A stretch of DNA of 64,000 nucleotides from Amoebidium appalachense (lineage: Eukaryota > Ichthyosporea): positions 12,338,001 through 12,402,000 of the forward strand of contig CAVNZM010000001.1 in the NCBI GenBank assembly GCA_963693365.1, written 5' to 3'. This document shows positions 17,298-42,491 of the stretch, piece after piece. A program made the translations under genes and the position numbers. The notes under the pieces are model-generated. The model searched no databases. It saw only the letters and a list, made by a program, of their open reading frames with translations, and had not been told where the DNA came from. The first letter of the stretch is position 1. Every line of letters starts with the position of its first letter.

Positions 17298-17545
17298 ACA
17301 GGGCATCATGCAGTGTATACCCACTCTGTTGGTGTGTGTGTAACTTTTCAATATACTCTGCACTGATTAATTCCTTTTGTACTCATAAAGTATTTCGATC
17401 TGTGTGCCATGGTCATGCTACCCCCCCCCCCCCCCCCCCCCCCCCCGCCCGCCCCCCGCCGTCGCCTGCCCGCCAATCTCTCCTTTCCCCCTCTTCCTCC
17501 CCATCCTGACCGGGCCTACTTGTGCTAATAAGCGCGTGCATTCAA

Positions 17546-17586
<41 letters not shown>

Positions 17587-17699
17587 CACAAGTGACACAC
17601 ACACAAACACACACAAACACACACAAACACAAACACACACACACACGCACACACACACATACACAAACACAGACACAGACACACAGACACGCGCGCGCG

Positions 17700-17754
<55 letters not shown>

Positions 17755-17768
17755 ACACGCACACACAG

Positions 17769-17801
<33 letters not shown>

Positions 17802-17953
17802 TGCAGACATGCAAACACAGGCTGCTCCATCTATTATTAGACAAATATTGATCTTATAAGCAATTGATCGGTTTCTCACAGTTACTTTATGGAGCTATTC
17901 TGTTTGTAGTGTGCCGTTTTTCCAATTGGGAAAGCCATCTCGTAGCTTCTGCA

Positions 17954-17993
<40 letters not shown>

Positions 17994-18504
17994 ATTTTTT
18001 TGGGCCTTATGATAAGTCGGTATGGGCAAGAAAAGTAAGCAGTTACTGTAGCTACTTTAGGCACACAAAAACAATACCCTCTGAAAACACGTGCGCCACC
18101 AAAATGGCGGGGGGGAGAGGGGTGGGTGGGAGGGGGAAGACCAGTCGGGGATTGAAATAAAACTGATATTAAAAGCTTGAGAGCAGTAGGCGTTCAATAG
18201 GAATGACTACGTACCGTCGCATAATGTATTAGGGTTAGCGAGGTTATTCAAGAGATGTAGCCGAAGTAAAAGCGACTCAGAGTTAGCATTATATGACTTG
18301 AAACGGGAGAGAGGGGGAGGGGTGGAGAGAGAAAGGGAGAGGGAGGAAAAGAGAGGGAATAACTTCTATTTACCACTAACTGTACGGGAACCTCCAAAAG
18401 GAGGGGGAGGGGGGGGGGGGGGGGGGGGGCATATTCATTGCACCGCTACCCTAAGTATGCATACCGTAATTCACCTCCATACACCACCAGCACAACCACC
18501 ACCA

Positions 18505-18565
<61 letters not shown>

Positions 18566-18821
18566 GCTCAACCTTCAGTTTCTGGACGAAAGTGGAGACC
18601 GAGAAATCAAGATCACCCTTCCCCAAATCGCGCTAATCGTCCGAGAGTTTAATCAAATCGCGGTCATGGCAGCAGAATCGGTAGCTCAAGGATCGCAGAA
18701 ACCGTTAAATTTCAAGATTTATGTTTTGGAAAGTAAACAGTGTGCACATTTGCACCAGGCAATACAGTGGGCTATTGAGAGGGTTTTGAAGCAAAGGGAA
18801 ACATTGAGAAAAGCCGCTTAG
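15663..18821 (+). CDS. Three-exon gene of unknown function (179 aa)
   Basis: Exons 15663-15800, 16923-17067 and 18565-18821 join in frame (138+145+257 = 540 nt with TAG). The start is ATG in ACCAACATGTC. The protein is soluble and charged. Its N-terminus is basic (GKGKQRKQK), followed by an acidic stretch ([14 protein letters not shown]) and a middle piece with [18 protein letters not shown]. The last exon has an amphipathic helical look, with [18 protein letters not shown], then [18 protein letters not shown] and a Lys/Arg-rich end. I do not recognise a family; there is no signal peptide or membrane segment. Donors are GTGGGT and GTACGG. The last acceptor is made from a (CA)n array ending CACAG. 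An AATAAA-like element lies at about 18870. The exon structure is well supported by phase; the function is open. Confidence 0.72.
15969..16044. repeat. (TG)n microsatellite
   Basis: About 37 TG units, nearly pure, in intron 1 of the unknown three-exon gene. Confidence 0.92.
17113..17296. repeat. C-run and two (CA)n arrays
   Basis: A C-rich block followed by two CA arrays split by a second C-rich block, beginning about 45 bp after the 5' splice site of intron 2 of the unknown gene. Confidence 0.9.
17419..17800. repeat. Poly(C) and interrupted (CA)n/(CG)n array
   Basis: A C-rich tract, then a long CA array interrupted by CAAACA and GACACA units and a 20-base alternating CG run near 17690-17708. 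It lies in intron 2 of the unknown gene. Confidence 0.88.
18508..18564. repeat. (CA)n array forming a 3' splice site
   Basis: A pure CA array whose last unit reads CACAG, directly abutting the third exon of the unknown gene (exon starts 18565). Confidence 0.85.
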
Positions 18822-19299
18822 CAAAAAAAATGCCAAATGACAAATAAGAACACATAAAAAAAAACTTTAAATAAATAATCATCATTAGGTCATATGGAAT
18901 GGCTTGGATTGTTGTCCTTGATTGCCAAATTTCAGGAATGTGTTGATTCGACTATTTTAGTTATATATGAACCGTATTTTTTCTGAGTTATTTTCAGCTG
19001 AATGCTACTGGAAGTCCGAATTTCCAGCCCAATAAATTTGAAAATACTGAATAAACAGTGTGGTGTCGTTGGTTGGCGCATGAAAAAAGTGAAGATTATC
19101 CAAAATCTATCCCAACGCCGTCATATATCATGGGTGATGTGCAGTGTCCACATAGGCAACAGCCAAGAGTTTTGTGCCCAGCCGAGTGCAAATCTCCCGT
19201 CCATATACACCAACAGAGCAAACTACACAATCCATGGTGATTTGGATTTTTTGTTGATTTTGTTTCTGCAACCGCAAGCCCTGTATGGGTTAATGTGGG

Positions 19300-19302
<3 letters not shown>

Positions 19303-19331
<29 letters not shown>

Positions 19332-19484
19332 AGGGGAGGGAAGGGAGGGGAGGGGGGGAGTGGGGGGGGGGGGGGAGAGGGGGGGGGGGGGGGGGGGGGG
19401 GGAGAAGAAGGAGGGGGTATATGTGGTGTGTATGCGAGTGCAAGGGTTGAGGGGGGACGGGGGGGGGGGGGGGGGGGGGGGGGG
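19303..19484. repeat. Long G-rich tracts
   Basis: Several G runs of 15-30 bases separated by single A bases; strong G-quadruplex potential on the plus strand. Similar runs recur at 19576-19618 and 20255-20400. Confidence 0.88.
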
Positions 19485-19854
19485 AAGGAGGAAGTAACTC
19501 CGGCAATTATATGGGAAGGTAAAAAACGGGTGCGGAGTTAGTGGTGTGTGGTTGTTGTTGGGTGTGTGTGTGTTGGGGGGGGGGGGAGGGGGGAGGGGGG
19601 GGGGGGGGGGGGGGGGGAGTAACAGGAAGTGAGGGAGAACCATCAGTACGTGTGTGTGTGCTTAACATGTATTCCCGTGTATTTTTCTGATATGTTTCTA
19701 TGCCATATTTTGCGCAAAGGGGATGGTGTGTGTGGACAGTCGGCGCGGTGTCTTTTCCCATGTGTATGCACAACGTGTCACGGTGTGCTATTTGGGTAAC
19801 GTGTATCGTATGGTAGATCGTTCAAGTTGAAACGTGGGCAAGGTTTAGCGCTTG

Positions 19855-19896
19855 CACACACACACACACACAAGTTTATGTGGGAACAAGCACAAG

Positions 19897-19940
<44 letters not shown>

Positions 19941-20062
19941 CATAAAACCAGTACATGCAAACACACAGACACATACACACAGACCGGCACACGCACACAC
20001 TCACGCATGCATAAAGCCCGTGCACACAACACACACACACACACACTGCATGCCACCCACAC

Positions 20063-20125
<63 letters not shown>
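19855..20125. repeat. Interrupted (CA)n arrays
   Basis: Three CA blocks separated by unique spacers with GCATGCATAAA-type words. Confidence 0.88.
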
Positions 20126-20127
<2 letters not shown>

Positions 20128-21352
20128 GCACAAACACTTATGCACACCTTCCTCACAATTGGAGAAATTGCACACGAGTATATATGTCAGTGTTGTGCAC
20201 GACAGTGGATAAAAACGAAAGGGTTGCAGGGTCAGAATATCGGCAAGGTACGGGGGGAGGGGCAGGGGGGAGGGGGGAGGGGGGAGCGAAGGGGGGGGAG
20301 GGGGGGGGGGGGGAGGAGGGAGGAGGAGGGGAGGGGGAGGGGGAGGGGGGGGGGAGGGAAGGGGGGAGGGGGGCGGAGGGAAGGGGGGAGGGGGGGGCAT
20401 AGGGAGGAGGAGGCGTTACTGTGGAAAATGCACGCACATTAACTATACACATATGGCTAGTGCAATCACGCACACTATACATACAGATACAGCCAAGAAA
20501 TGACTTCTTGTATGTAATGCATACACGAATATCACTTGGTCTTTTTCATGAAACCCCCCCCCCCCCCCCCTCCCCCCCACCCACCCACCCACCTCCCCCT
20601 CCCCTCCTGTTCCCCTCCCCTCCCTCCCTACCCTCCCCCCTCCCCCCTTTCCCCTGCGGCTACCTGTGGTGTTCCCTTGAGCATGCACCTCTACCTCTTT
20701 GAATTCCAGCACGGTTAACACGTTTGCTTCTATAATGACTTGAGGCAACACGTGTATCCATTTTTATATAGCATGCGCAATGTTTGAGGCTAAAAGCAGA
20801 CACCACAGCCCAAACACGAATAATACAACCAACCAAAAAATCAATCTTAACCATTTTTGGTTATTTGTCATTACGCTACGTAATACTATTGGTCAGTTGG
20901 AGTTTCTGTCTAAGCCAATCAGAGCATGGCCGGGTCGATGAAACCCATGGTTTTGTCCTCCTAGAGTTACCCCACCGGTATCCCCAAGGGCAATGGTTGA
21001 TTGTGCTCTTCCTATATACACATAGCAATCTTGTACGAAGCATAAAAAAATGCGCATTTCCCCCCCATATAACCATTTAATCATAGTATCCCAATGTACC
21101 GTCATGTTCCTCTGTGCACTTTTGAAATACCAATCAGTCCCATTCATTAAAAAAATAATTTAATCGATTTATCCGTTATGAAGGTCTTAAAGTACCCCTA
21201 CATTATAGCATGTGTGGTTGAGATTCAATTTGCTGCATGATGCCAAGATATGGTGTATGTATATCAACTCGGTGTGGAATTATTCAACCGGGGGGCTATT
21301 CTTGCTCAGCTAGTTCCATACAACACACCCAATTGCCCATGTTACAGCCCAT

Positions 21353-21524
<172 letters not shown>

Positions 21525-21669
21525 GAGTAAGAGAAAGAGAGGGAGGGAGGGGGGCTGGCCCCCCGGGGAGAGATAGAGTTGAGGAGACTAAAAGAGAAAG
21601 AGACCAAACAATACACATATATTCACATGCAGATTTCTAGTTATTCATACTATTACTATAGCATAATGT

Positions 21670-21981
21670 CTAGGCAATTGAAACAGCAAACACAGGCAGT
21701 AGTAGATACTGGTTAGGTAAGCTGCGTTTACTGGTGTTTACATACAGCTGGCAACTCAGTGAACGGACGTCCCAGTGAGTTTCCCACAGCTGTTGAAAGT
21801 ATTTTTTTTGTAGAAACTTCCGGAGTGCCATGGAATGTGTCGTAGCAATTTGATTGGATACAAGCAAAGACAGTAGCTGATTGGCTAACAGCTTCCCCGT
21901 GATTTCATCCCTATTAGCTATCCATGCACCCACATAGTCCAATACGATTGGTTCGGACAGCACTTTGAGACGGTCAAGCAT
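21670..21981 (-). other. Open frame of 103 codons, coding status uncertain
   Basis: From an ATG at 21981 to a stop at 21670, with reasonably mixed composition (WIANRDEITGKLLANQLL near the start). I recognise no motif and find no splice partners. Part of the frame is made of CCAAT/ATTGG motifs that recur through the window, so it may be regulatory or random rather than coding. Confidence 0.2.
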
Positions 21982-22255
21982 CTACAGTTCTCAGCCTTCG
22001 ATCGTTTCTTTTGCCCCAGGCTGCATGATGGCGTAAGTCGATGTGCGTGCCACGTGGCACCGTCCTTCCTCCCTCCCCGCCTCTCCCCCTCCCCCTCCCC
22101 CCGCCCCCATCCTCCCCCCCCCCTCCCCCCTACACCCCTCTCCCCACTCTGGCCACCCTTTTTGTACACATACATGCAAGACTTGGGTCACGAGAAAGGG
22201 CCTGGGTGTGTGTGTAGGTCGGTTCCGTGGCAAAATAGACGGTAGTGAGTGAGCC

Positions 22256-22570
<315 letters not shown>

Positions 22571-22844
22571 GTGTTGTTGTTGTGTTTGTGTGTGTACGGC
22601 ATGCATGTAGTGTGTGTGCATGTGGGTGGGTGTGTGGGTGGGTGCGCGTGTGGGTGTGGGGGCGCGTAGTCACATGCGTGAACGTGTGAGTGCACGGGTG
22701 CACGCATGGACGTAACGTATAATATTACGTATGCGTGTGCGCGCGAATACTATTGGTGTGCACGTGTGCTAGTTTCATTTTTGTTAATGTCAACCAAAGA
22801 AAAGGGGTGGGGGCGAGAGGGAGGGGGGGGGGGGGGGGGGAGGA

Positions 22845-22886
<42 letters not shown>

Positions 22887-23236
22887 AAGCAGAAAATGGA
22901 GTATGGGGCGGAGGGAGAGGGGCCGGGAGGGTCTGAGTGAGCGAGAGAGGGAAAAGCGACCCTATAAAAGTGTGTAAGAGCAAGCCGCTTTGATATAGTA
23001 TGATGTGCCACCATGCCTTCAAGTTGGGCTTATACTCAGTGAGCGTGCTTTTGTGTGTGTGTGTTTGCTCCGGTGCACGTCACTGTGTTTATGTGTGGCA
23101 CGTATGAATGTGTCACAGCATCCGTGCTTACGTGCCTCTGTGTGTGCGTTCACGTGTGTGTGCACGAGTGTGCCAGTGTCTGCACATGTTTTTCTCCATA
23201 TATTTGTTTCAAACGGTGTGTGTATGTGTGTGTGTG

Positions 23237-23278
<42 letters not shown>

Positions 23279-23956
23279 TGTGTAACACTTTAAAACACAC
23301 TGAGTGTGTGTTAGACTACAACGGTTTGTATTAAGTGTGCCAGCGACCAGTACTAATCCGCATTGAAATGTGTGCACGTGTGTGTGTGAGCAGGGCGTGT
23401 GTGTGGTAACATCTGTGTATAGGTGTGTGTGCGCGCGTGTGTTTCTCTTGTATTTGGGTGCGGGGTTGAGGGAGGTGGTGAATGAAATGGCACGTCGGGA
23501 ACCCATTTTTTATTTTTATTTTTTCATTTTATATGAGGAGGGAGAGGGGGTGGGGGATTGGGTGGGAGGGGAAGAGGGGTTGCAGACCAAAGTGTAGTCG
23601 AGGCAAAAGTGTTGTTGCAACTTGAACAGGCTGGGGGGCCCAGGCCAGTTTGAAAGTGCAGTTCTTCGTAAAGGGAAATATGCCGTATCTCTCCCTCGCT
23701 CTCTACGTTAAAACGGGAGGCAAAACATTTTCCCCTTCCTTCCCCACGGCAGGCACGGGAGATGTAAATGATATATCCCAAGAGATATATGTATGGCATA
23801 TCTCCCTCCGTCTCTACGGCAAGTAGGGAGAGAGTTTATATCTGGTTACTGCCAGTACCCGTGTAATCAGCTTCATTTATTGTTCGCTTCTGGGACCGGT
23901 ACCCACCTGCATAAAGGCAGCGATGCTGGACAGAACTTATCAATAAATACAAAGGT

Positions 23957-24122
23957 TAAAAACAAGAAATATTGGTTAAAAACAAGAAATATTGATACAA
24001 ACGGTAAAAATGAGAAATCCTTAACTTTGCCAATACTATTGGTTAAAAACAAGAAATATTGATACAAACGGTAAAAATGAGAAATCCTTAACTTTGCCGG
24101 GAACTCAAGATTAAAAACAAGA
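23957..24122. repeat. Short direct repeat with AAACAAGAAATATT units
   Basis: Two near-identical blocks of about 77 bp, each containing GATACAAACGGTAAAAATGA and AGAAATCCTTAACTTTGCC, with extra partial units at both ends. Confidence 0.9.
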
Positions 24123-24203
24123 AATTATTATATCGGCCGGGAATGCAGCCAAGGCTTAAGCACTACAGCAGACGTAGGTATCACATATATGACACAGGGA
24201 CAC

Positions 24204-24500
24204 CCCCCCCCCCCCCCCCCCCCCTTCCTCCCCCCCTTTGCCAAAAGGGTGGTGGGTCCCCCCCCCCCTCCCCCCCCCCCCCCCCCCCCCCCCTCCCCCC
24301 CCCTCCCCCCCCCCCCCCTTTCTCCCCCCCACCCACCCACACACACACCGCCCGTTCAGCGAGATCCCAGATCCCCCCCTCCCCCCCCCCCCCCCCTCCC
24401 CCCCCCCCCCCCTCTCTCCTCCCCCCCCCTCCCCCCCCCCCCCCCCCCCTTCTCCCCTCCCCCCCTCCCCCTCCCCCCCCCCCCCCCCCCCCCGCCCCCC
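24204..24500. repeat. C-rich low-complexity block
   Basis: Nearly 300 bp of C runs broken by single T bases, with one CACACACA island; proline-rich frames here are artefacts. Confidence 0.9.
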
Positions 24501-25377
24501 GCCCCCCGCGCCCGCCCGCCCGCCCACCGTCACCTTGTCAGGCGGGAGGGTGCTGGGTCTTCCCCGGCCCCCTCCCCTCCCCCCCCCCAAAAAAACCCCA
24601 ACCAACACCCTTAATTTTTTACAACGGTACCCCCCTCCCCCCCCTCCCCCCCAAAAAAACAAAAACAAAAAAAACAAAAAAACTAACCCGTGTCACAATC
24701 AAAAATGCCCGATACATATTACCGGCCAGGGGCAGCCGTTTCCGTAAATATGTAAACGGTTACTTCCTTTTACATAAATATTCGAACGGCACCAACCGTG
24801 ATCACATGAACGTTGATCAATCCTCCCCCCCTCCCCCCCCTCCCCCCCCCTCCCCCTTCCCCCCCCTCCCTCCCCCCCCCCCCCCCCCCCGGAGAATGAT
24901 TAGCCCTTGAAGTGACTGTGTGATGTGTGAGCTGTATGCACGTGTGTATATACAGATGAGTGTTGTCTACCCCGAGTGGACCATGGGAAAGGGGGGGGGA
25001 GGGGGTATATTCCTTAAAAAAGACTAAAAATTATAATTGCAAGGGACACACGGATTTATGACAAAGGTGAAACTGGATATCAGGAGAGGAAGGAGAGGGG
25101 GGGAGAAGGAGGGGGGGAGGCTGTTATGGGCCAGGGGGTGGGGGAAGGGGGGGGTGGGTGGAAGTCTTAGAAGGTGAAGAAGGGGGGAAGGAAGGGGAGG
25201 GGATGAGGGGGGGGGGGAAGGGGGGCCGGGAGGGGGGGGGAGGGGGGAGGGGGAGGGGAAGGGGGGGGGGGGGGGGGACATTCCATACTAATAGACGTAG
25301 TCATCTCTGGGTTGTATGTTGTGCGAGTTGTATGCGTGTGTATACTTATGACCGATGTCTACGCTTGGTGTATGGGA

Positions 25378-25410
<33 letters not shown>

Positions 25411-25424
25411 GAGAGGGAGAGGGG

Positions 25425-25480
25425 GAGAGTTAGAATGCGCAGAATGCGCCACAGAGTACGAAGTACATATCTACGGGGAG
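25425..25480 (-). repeat. Poly(C)-tailed repeat, fragment downstream of the adhesin gene
   Basis: On the minus strand this reads TGTACTTCGTACTCTGTGG then GCATTCTAACTC before a C-rich run, matching the 3' half of the intronic repeat family. It lies 450 bp past the adhesin stop codon, in the same orientation. Confidence 0.5.
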
Positions 25481-25908
25481 GGGGGGGGAGGAGAGGGGGG
25501 GGGGGGGGGGGAGAGAGAGAGGGGTGTCAGGATGGTAGGTAGGGTTGGGAATGAGGTAGGGAATGAGGTGTTGGCTAGGTTTAAGTTAATAAATATGTCT
25601 TCAATTTATTTCATTCCATGATTGGTGAAAACGATTTGGCCCACGCGTTTGAGCTGCGACCACACAGTAGCCGCAAAAAAAAACCCCTGCAAATAGGAAT
25701 ACTGGGGTTGAAAACCCGGCAGAAATCTTTGAATATGAATAGCCAATATCAAAATCTGTGCGGTGTACGTGCTTGCTCATATCTCCCTACATGCATTCCC
25801 ATTAGATTCAACACTCTCATCCTTTCATAAACAAATGCACATACACGCATAGCTAAATATTGCTAAATATAGCAACGACTCCTTAAAACAAGGCAACCAC
25901 TCGTTTCT

Positions 25909-38018
<12,110 letters not shown>

Positions 38019-38162
38019 TTTCAATATATGCAAACAAAAAAAAAAACAGTTGTTTAATGTGTTATGTATACTGCTCAATATCGCAGAGTTGTTTCTCTTG
38101 AATTGCCTGTAAGTGGCATGAACGGCCACGGTCAAATGAAGGCTATTGTGGCGCGGGTCCTG

Positions 38163-38170
38163 CTCATATA
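38163..38170 (-). promoter_or_regulatory. Candidate TATA box of the adhesin gene
   Basis: TATATGAG on the minus strand about 145 bp upstream of the adhesin ATG. It is directly preceded by a perfect palindrome CCCGCGCGGG at 38171-38180. The paralogue has TATAAAAG at a similar distance. Confidence 0.4.
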
Positions 38171-39203
38171 CCCGCGCGGGCCAGCCGGTCCGTTTTGAAG
38201 TCTCTGATTGAATTTTTAGAATAGCTAGTTCAGCTATTTGGTTTGCTCAAAATCACGACCGCCAAATTTTGACGCGCTTAAAGCCAATAGGATGTCTGGA
38301 TCTCTGGAGCAAGACTGAGTACGCCGTCACCATGTACGAGCCGGGCGGAGAATAATGGTACATACGGGCGGAGGAGAATAATGGTACAGTAACGTTTACC
38401 CCCTTATTTTTTCTCTGTCGTTCTGTCCTGTTAGATATTGACTACGAGTCCCTGGAACAAGGGTAACGCGGAGAAACTCCTCAGAACTGGGTGATGCGAC
38501 TAGGTGTATGAGCATGATAGGCCTTAACTCGGCCGTTCTGTAAACGTACACGGGCACACGTGCACATGTGGATGTGCACGAAGAGTCAACTTTGAATTCA
38601 CGCTTCACAACTTCACAAGGCGACCGCGAAACACATGCCCAATTATAATGCGAAGAATGCCAGCTATCAACCACTGAGAACATTTTTGTAGCGTGGCTTT
38701 TTGTCGCCATCTCCCAGATTCGTGTCAAAAGCCACCATGGGAAAGTCCATGGGAATACTGTGTCGGCGAGAGAAGCTTCAAGAAACAGCGCGCACCTCTG
38801 AAAAGAATGAATGCCAAAAAGCATTCATGAGAAAAGAGGCATGGAGGGTTGTGAACTCTCAACGTTCCCGTGTACATCATGCACGCATTGGCACGCTCCG
38901 GTGATCGGGTGAATGTGTTGTGTAGTTTAGAGAGAGGGGACCACTCTTTCGAGAAACGTTGAGAGGAGGCTTACTACTCATGACTCAGAGTGGGCCGAGG
39001 GAGCCGGATCCTCCTGAAGGGGGAAGAGGGGGGGGAGGGGGGGGATGAGGGCGGGGGATTTCGATGAGGGGAGGATGAGGGGGGGGGGGGAGGGGGGGGG
39101 AGGGGGGGGGGGGGAGGGAGGGGGGAAGGGGTATCAAAAGGGGAGGGGTGGGTACTGTTGTAGCTCTACTAAAACTTGGTACGGTACCGGTGGTGGTGGT
39201 TCA
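38171..39203. other. Upstream region of the adhesin gene, no gene supported
   Basis: Unique sequence with a few open frames (for example 142 codons at 38396-38824, minus) that lack motifs, and a G-rich stretch at 39020-39150 that ends at the LTR boundary. Confidence 0.4.
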
Positions 39204-40733
39204 TGTAATGTAACTGTGCCAAAGTGTACTCGGCTCCCGGGAATTTTCGGCAACGTCCCCCGATACCCCTGTGTGTCGGGAGATTGCATTAAATGAACAC
39301 GAAATGCAGATTTCTACATTCCAATGTGAACACGCCAGCCAATCGGAGTCCTCCCCTTATGACCCGAAGAGGCTAAGAGAGGAGGGCAACAGAACGTGAC
39401 CTTCAACTATACTTTGGCCCAGCTACCTAACATGCGGCAAGACGAGAGAGAAAAATGGCAAAGACGATTACAAGTCAATGGCTAAGCTATTTAAACACTT
39501 ATATTGGGGGCTTCATGAATGCTTGTGTAAGTGAGACCACGGGGAGCTCTATGCACCCATCACTATTCAATCATGTGAATAGGGGCATTATGTTTATCCC
39601 AGGAAAAGGGCAAACAAAACTGCGACATCTCAAAGCCAATCGGGGGTCAGCAGAAGTGAGATCCACCAATCGGCAGCGCCGACTCTAGTATGGGTATATA
39701 AACTCGTACTCCTGGCGCCATTCAGTCAGACTGCACTCACTTGGCTTTCGATCCCATCAAGACTACTTCCGGCGACGACTCCCCTGTGGCCTAATGTCGA
39801 CAGCCCTTCACCCCGGGCTGCTTCGTCGACCCCCATTACAACCCTTCACCCAGGGTTCCTTCCTGCCCTTCACCCGGGCCTGCCTGCCCTTCACCCAGGG
39901 CCTCCCTGCACCTTCACCCCGGTGCTGACTGTGAGCCTACACTGCCTGTCACCCCGGGCCAGTGGCTTACACCACCCCACTACTGTGCAAGAACAAGTGT
40001 TTATTTTCGCCGTGCCACTCTTCTGTGTTTTGGGGGCAATACAAATACATAATATCCGCCGCTCTGATACGACGGCAAGGACAAGGACCGGCGCGGGGAC
40101 CGCGACAACCGCCACCACAACAACCGCGCCGACAAGAAGAACTCCACGCGACAAGGAGATGCACGACAAGAAAAAATGACGGGGCGGGGACACCGTGGAT
40201 ACTGCCTTTTGTGCTATTACTGTATGCGAGTCTTTACCCTCTTTACCCGAGGGTACCCTCTTTACCCGAGGGCTTAAGTGCACCTTCATCCGGTGCTTGT
40301 GTAGATGATGTACGAGTTACTGGATACAGTACATGTATAACTACCGTAGACAATAACACTGCCGATGTGAATATTCTCCCCGTACACGGGATCCCTGATG
40401 GGGTGGCCATGTTACCTATGGCTGCGACTGATGAAGAAACAAAAGACTCACACAGTATACATGCCACGGTGTCCGAGTCCCAGCCAGCAGTGTTCGACAC
40501 TGCCACACACACACACACTGCACACACACACACCACACACACACACACGGGCGTTTCACCAAACGACCCCGCACCACAGGACACATGCTTACCCCCATGT
40601 GCCCCCCCCATTCAAGAATGTGGCCTCTCAAGTGCACAGACGGCCAAAGGTGTTACCCACCTTACAGTAATACTGAGGGAATCACCCACCCTCCCACCCA
40701 TGTGTACGCACACTGTGGCACACCAAAACGTTT

Positions 40734-41165
40734 GACGCTGCCCCTCCGGACCCTCCCCCTTCCGCCGCCCCTCCGCCCCCCACCCAGCCGCCACCGCAAA
40801 TCCGCCCGACGCCAAGACATTTTGTGCCCATTTTCTTCTCCAACAACGTGCAGACATGTGCGTTGTATGACCTTGGCGCAGAAGTAACCCTTATGTCGAA
40901 GAAGTTGTGGCAGCTTGTGCACAGCGAACTTTCATGCGCACAGCTCTACACCACACACACCAGCACGGTTAGCGGTGTCGAACCAAACACGGGCGGACTC
41001 ACTATACGCGTCACTACACTAATCCCCTTTGTTGTGGGAAAGGTGCGTATGGAGTGGCCTGTGCTTGTGGTGGAGGCCATCAACGGACCTGACTTCATAC
41101 TTGGGCGCGACTGGGACAAGGATTGGGCTACAACAAAAAACAACATCAACAACACACTTACTCAC
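40734..41165 (+). pseudogene. Retropepsin-like protease remnant of the LTR element
   Basis: The frame reads FSNNVQTCALYDLGAEVTL, then after about 65 residues DFILGRDWD. This is the layout of a retroviral-type aspartic protease (D-T/S-G-A, then I-L-G). The active site reads DLGA, with Leu where Thr or Ser is usual. An upstream frame at 39962-40735, which ends in a stop, probably holds gag-like sequence in another frame. Downstream the coding sequence is cut by copia sequence; no RT, RNase H or integrase is visible. Confidence 0.6.
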
Positions 41166-42491
41166 TCCGCATGCGCCATATCGTTCACCTTGTATCTGAC
41201 GTGACGGGACATGGCTCGAGGGTGGAGAAGTACTCCTTGACGGGGCACACATGGACGTTGGAGGCCGAATCCCAGCAGGGGTCCATGAGGAGGGAAGCCG
41301 TGGTGGAGACGAGGGCAAAATGCACCTCTTTGCCAGTCTTGGTGCTGGCACGGTGACGACGGCCGGGCATCGGAGCAGCCAGGTTTGTCACACTGAGTGA
41401 CATGATGGTTCTCGTGGCAATAAGCACAGTCGAGGGAGCCAGTGGTCTTGGCACGGGGTTGGCTGTGATGACGGTTACCCCCTTTACGTGGGGGGTAGGG
41501 TGACCGGGAACGGGGACCGGGGGAACGGGACCGGGAGTAATCACGGTCGACGGAGGGGGATCTATCATTGGGACGACCACGGGGGTGACGGAAGACGGAG
41601 CTGTCACGTCGGGGGATCCGGTGACGGAGGTCGTCCTTGGGAAGGACACGGCTTTGCAGGGCACGTGCTGTACGGACGGAGGAGGAAGACCCGGACCCAG
41701 AGTAGATGAGACCTTCACCGATCTCTGCAGCTCGGATGTCACTGATGAGACGGTTGTAGGTGTCGTAGCTGATGTGACGACGGAAATAATCGGCAATCAT
41801 GGCCTGGATGTCGGAACAAACCAGCTTACGGTTCTTCTTGAGGTGGATGAATAAGTTGTCAACCATGGTCTTGTGGGGGATGGGCTCATCGAGGATGTGC
41901 AGGGTAGTGCACAGACGGCGTGCCATGGTGAGGTAAGCCGTGACGGTCTTGAAATCCTTGAGTTCAAGCTCATTGTACTCGAGGAGGATTTGACGAGCAC
42001 GATCTTCACGTTCAGCCGCATAGGTCATACAGAGGTTGTGGAAAGCTTGGGCAGGTGACACATCATCGTGGATTTGACCAGAGTTATACAGCTCATCATT
42101 GGAGACGAGTTGAGTAAACATCTGTTCAAGGAAGTTGGAAGCCTCGGTGTAGTCCTTCTCAGTGTCATAGCCGTGCCACTCGTTTTCGCCGGATTAGGAT
42201 CGACCCACTCGGGGGCCTTGATGACGGGCACTAACTTGGCCGCGATGGTGGTACGTAGGTACCAGATGATGACGGGTTCCCACTCATAATAGGTGAGACG
42301 TTTGCCGGACTTCTCGTCCGTGGTGTCCTCCCCTTTCCATTGGGTGAGGTTGAGGTACGCGGGCTTCTCCGACATGTTGATCGAACAGTCAGATGATGCG
42401 CGGGAGAGGAATCAGATCGGTATTCAAATGAATATTTTCGATTGCAGCGAGAAAATGTGTTGCGAGAGCGTGCGAAAATGGGCCTTTAACC
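41165..42491 (-). pseudogene. Copia-type Gag/protease remnant (element 1)
   Basis: Gag starts at 42375 (MSEKPAYLNLTQWKGED) after a 5' leader. A one-base frameshift near 42185-42192 moves the frame, which then continues (SNFLEQMFTQLVSNDEL, LLEYNELELKDFKTV) through an Arg/Ser-rich region to a zinc knuckle CAYCHENHHVTQC. The protease start lies in yet another frame (DPCWDSASNVHVCPVKEYF), where the usual DSGAS reads DSAS. The copy ends near 41165 without integrase, RT or a 3' LTR. It is dead and truncated. Confidence 0.8.

Noticed and set aside
24143-24910. 255-codon proline-rich frame
   Set aside because: It is a C-run artefact; all three forward frames are open.
38396-38824. 142-codon minus-strand frame upstream of the adhesin
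   Set aside because: No motif, no codon bias or splice context that stands out; overlaps another open frame on the plus strand.
40055-40080. GCTCTGATAC next to the left LTR, resembling the 3' end of initiator tRNA-Met
   Set aside because: It is in the tRNA sense, not complementary, so it cannot be a primer-binding site for this orientation.
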